A DNA stretch of 6,219 nt, from assembly GCA_900547655.1 (NCBI GenBank), contig URHQ01000100.1, forward strand, positions 1-6,219. Direction: 5' to 3'. Both the position numbers and the translations under genes were made by a program. The DNA is from an uncultured Collinsella sp. (GTDB taxonomy: Bacteria > Actinomycetota > Coriobacteriia > Coriobacteriales > Coriobacteriaceae). The stretch's first letter is position 1. The number at the start of each line of letters is the position of its first letter. Positions 5,623-6,219 of this stretch are shown piece after piece. The notes beneath the pieces were generated by a model, which saw only the letters and a program-made list of their open reading frames with translations, had not been told where the DNA came from and made no database searches.

Positions 5623-5906
5623 GCCCCCAATGTGATGATGTAATTCAGCCTTATGGCGCCGGTCGTGCCGCTCAGATGGGCATCAATGTGCTTCGTGTTC
5701 GGGTCGTAGATGACGCCCGTGACGACGGCGCCGCTCGCGTTACCGTCCGCGTTTATGACCGAGATGCAGTCTTTGCTGTTGTCGAACGCCCTCCCCGCGA
5801 TCTCCTTAAACTGCTCCGGGCCGAACACCATCACAGCATTGAAGCCACTCGCGTTGCGCACCACTGAGCCGCATATGACCTTGGGATACTCGTTTTGGGA
5901 TACAGA
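5619..5906 (-). CDS. Silent tail-fibre C-terminal cassette B (reverse strand)
   Basis: Read on the minus strand from the inverted repeat, this cassette is open for 95 codons plus TAG: SVSQNEYPKVICGSVVRN, then FNAVMVFGPEQFKEIAGRAF, ending IRLNYIITLGA. Like the other silent units it lacks a start codon and ribosome binding site at its beginning. A GTG further in (at the VVRNASGF stretch) could mislead a gene caller into a shorter ORF. A single inversion between the cores at 4988-4999 and 5897-5908 would fuse it to fibre residues 1-167, giving about 262 residues. Its stop codon overlaps that of cassette A on the opposite strand. The phase at the repeat is the same as in the expressed gene, which would be unlikely by chance for three separate cassettes. 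Confidence 0.82.
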   Translation of the reverse strand, partial: SVSQNEYPKVICGSVVRNASGFNAVMVFGPEQFKEIAGRAFDNSKDCISVINADGNASGAVVTGVIYDPNTKHIDAHLSGTTGAIRLNYIITLGA

Positions 5907-5912
5907 ATGCTA
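5895..5912 (-). repeat. Recombination repeat, copy 3 (inverted)
   Basis: On the minus strand this reads TAGCATTCTGTATCCCAA, identical to copy 2 over 18 bases. It retains the in-frame TAG although no cassette ends there, so TAG looks like part of the repeat itself. It leads into cassette B. Confidence 0.87.
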
Positions 5913-5927
5913 TACGTTTACCGTTCC

Positions 5928-5945
5928 CAGCATTCTGTATCCCAA
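5928..5945 (+). repeat. Recombination repeat, copy 4 (forward)
   Basis: CAGCATTCTGTATCCCAA matches copies 2 and 3 except that the leading TAG is CAG. It leads into cassette C. A 17-base spacer with no coding sense separates it from copy 3. Confidence 0.87.
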
Positions 5946-6206
5946 CCTGGCTTATGGATTCAGCACAAGCGTTTTACACAGCGCACATCGGCGAACGGAA
6001 ACATAACTTTTGAGGGCCTCGCGTACGGCAAATTTGTCGTACTGTGTGCCATTGCAGTTAATGACGTCGTGGCGATTCCCTACTATCAGGCCCCGGATCG
6101 CAAATTACTCGGAGCGCACATCATTAGTGACATAAGCACATACGTCGCCGTCGTCAACACAAACGTAACCGTTGACGTTTGGTACTACGAAATTCCGAGT
6201 GTCTAG
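5934..6206 (+). CDS. Silent tail-fibre C-terminal cassette C
   Basis: This is a 90-codon unit plus TAG, open from the repeat: SVSQPGLWIQHKRFTQRT, then NITFEGLAYGKFVVLCAIAV, ending VDVWYYEIPSV. It has no start at the repeat; an apparent ATG upstream at 5895 lies across the hairpin and has no ribosome binding site. Joined to fibre residues 1-167 it would give about 257 residues. It is flanked by two forward repeats, so recombination between those would excise it. To reach the fibre it needs either a deletion between 4988 and 5932 or an inverted site beyond the window. It is markedly richer in A+T than the upstream genes (6001-6060 is 47% G+C by hand count, 61-120 is 78%), suggesting a different origin. 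Confidence 0.8.
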   Translation, partial: SVSQPGLWIQHKRFTQRTSANGNITFEGLAYGKFVVLCAIAVNDVVAIPYYQAPDRKLLGAHIISDISTYVAVVNTNVTVDVWYYEIPSV

Positions 6207-6219
6207 CATTCTGTATCCC
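6204..6219 (+). repeat. Recombination repeat, copy 5 (forward, at the window end)
   Basis: TAGCATTCTGTATCCC begins with the stop of cassette C and is cut by the end of the sequence after the core. By analogy with copies 2-4 a further cassette should start here. Confidence 0.85.

Larger units (their letters stand above)
5297..5911. other. Predicted invertible segment carrying cassettes A and B
   Basis: The segment is bounded by inverted copies of AGCATTCTGTATCCCAA (5297-5313 forward, 5895-5911 reverse). It contains two convergent cassettes and nothing else. Inversion would exchange the positions of A and B without changing the expressed tip. Combined with a crossover at 4988, it decides which cassette is fused to the fibre. 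Paired convergent ORFs within one segment are the known layout of R64 shufflon segments. Confidence 0.78.
5895..5945. repeat. Close inverted pair of recombination repeats
   Basis: TTGGGATACAGAATGCT (5895-5911) and AGCATTCTGTATCCCAA (5929-5945) form perfect 17-bp arms around a 17-base loop (5912-5928). RNA or single-stranded DNA could fold into a strong hairpin. There is no T-tract after it, so it is not a classical terminator, though it might still hinder transcription. Confidence 0.7.
4988..6219. other. Shufflon-like array of alternative tail-fibre C-termini
   Basis: Five copies of the core ATTCTGTATCCC (four direct, one inverted) bound one expressed and three silent C-terminal cassettes of 90-106 codons. 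Every cassette is open in the same phase relative to its core, begins Ser-Val-Ser-(Pro/Gln) and ends with TAG; the silent ones have no start signal at the repeat. This is the logic of the R64 PilV shufflon (Rci tyrosine recombinase) and, more simply, of the Mu and P1 tail-fibre inversion systems (Gin and Cin serine recombinases). The recombinase gene is not in the window, so the enzyme class is unknown. The array runs off the right end and is incomplete. The architecture is seen directly; actual recombination is inferred. Confidence 0.87.

Noticed and set aside
5280..5867. A 195-codon plus-strand frame across cassettes A and B
   Set aside because: It is out of phase with the repeat and with both cassettes and has no ribosome binding site; it is an off-frame reading of real cassettes.
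5895..5945. Rho-independent terminator
   Set aside because: The hairpin is strong, but no T-run follows on either strand and both arms are explained as recombination sites.
4489..6219. Diversity-generating retroelement as the source of fibre variation
   Set aside because: No near-identical template/variable repeat pair with adenine-specific differences and no reverse transcriptase are seen. The cassettes are wholly different sequences joined at a short core, which fits site-specific recombination.
5298..6219. CRISPR array from regularly repeated short sequences
   Set aside because: The repeats are short, in both orientations, unevenly spaced (about 600, 20 and 275 bases), and separated by in-frame coding sequence.
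5298..6219. Phage attachment site or insertion sequence ends
   Set aside because: Five copies in mixed orientation, coding phase kept at four of them, and no transposase. Simple att or IS structures would not preserve the reading frame in every segment.

Overview
The window looks like the distal end of the tail module of a siphovirus or prophage from a high-GC host. An actinobacterial host, perhaps a gut coriobacterium, is my guess from the base composition and the style of the fibre proteins; no marker gene settles it. The first 16 bases are Illumina Nextera (Tn5 mosaic-end) adapter, so biology starts at base 17. The sequence is therefore probably a short-read contig whose left end is artificial. 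The right end stops exactly on the last base of a recombination repeat.

Bases 18-5298 hold eight same-strand genes that overlap or nearly touch, like a single late operon. They are: the C-terminal part of the tape measure protein (18-971); a Dit-like distal tail protein (964-1803); a baseplate hub/Gp37-like tail protein with a TTG start (1791-2777); a 157-residue fibre-associated protein (2787-3260); two collagen-like fibre proteins (3253-3930 and 3946-4260); a small collagen/GGTW-tip protein (4276-4488); and a tail-fibre or receptor-binding protein (4489-5298). The first three build the tube end and hub. The rest look like the receptor-recognition apparatus hung on the hub.

The most interesting part is 4988-6219, which reads as a shufflon-like system of alternative tail-fibre tips. 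A 12-bp core, ATTCTGTATCCC, lies in frame inside the fibre gene at 4988-4999. It recurs at 5300-5311 (+), 5897-5908 (-), 5932-5943 (+) and 6208-6219 (+). The four copies outside the constant gene part share a longer form, close to TAGCATTCTGTATCCCAA; the last is cut off by the window end. Each of the first four sites leads, in the same reading phase, into a different open C-terminus of 90-106 codons beginning Ser-Val-Ser-(Pro/Gln) and ending in TAG: the expressed one (4990-5298), silent A (5302-5622, +), silent B (5619-5906, -) and silent C (5934-6206, +). A and B converge with overlapping stop codons, as in the two-ORF segments of the plasmid R64 shufflon. The silent cassettes have no start codon at the repeat and no visible ribosome binding site. 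Inversion or excision between repeats would fuse them to residues 1-167 of the fibre and change the receptor-binding tip. The recombinase and probably more cassettes lie outside the window.

No RNA genes, CRISPR arrays, convincing promoters or classical terminators were seen. No gene-free stretch exceeds 300 bases once the silent cassettes are recognised.
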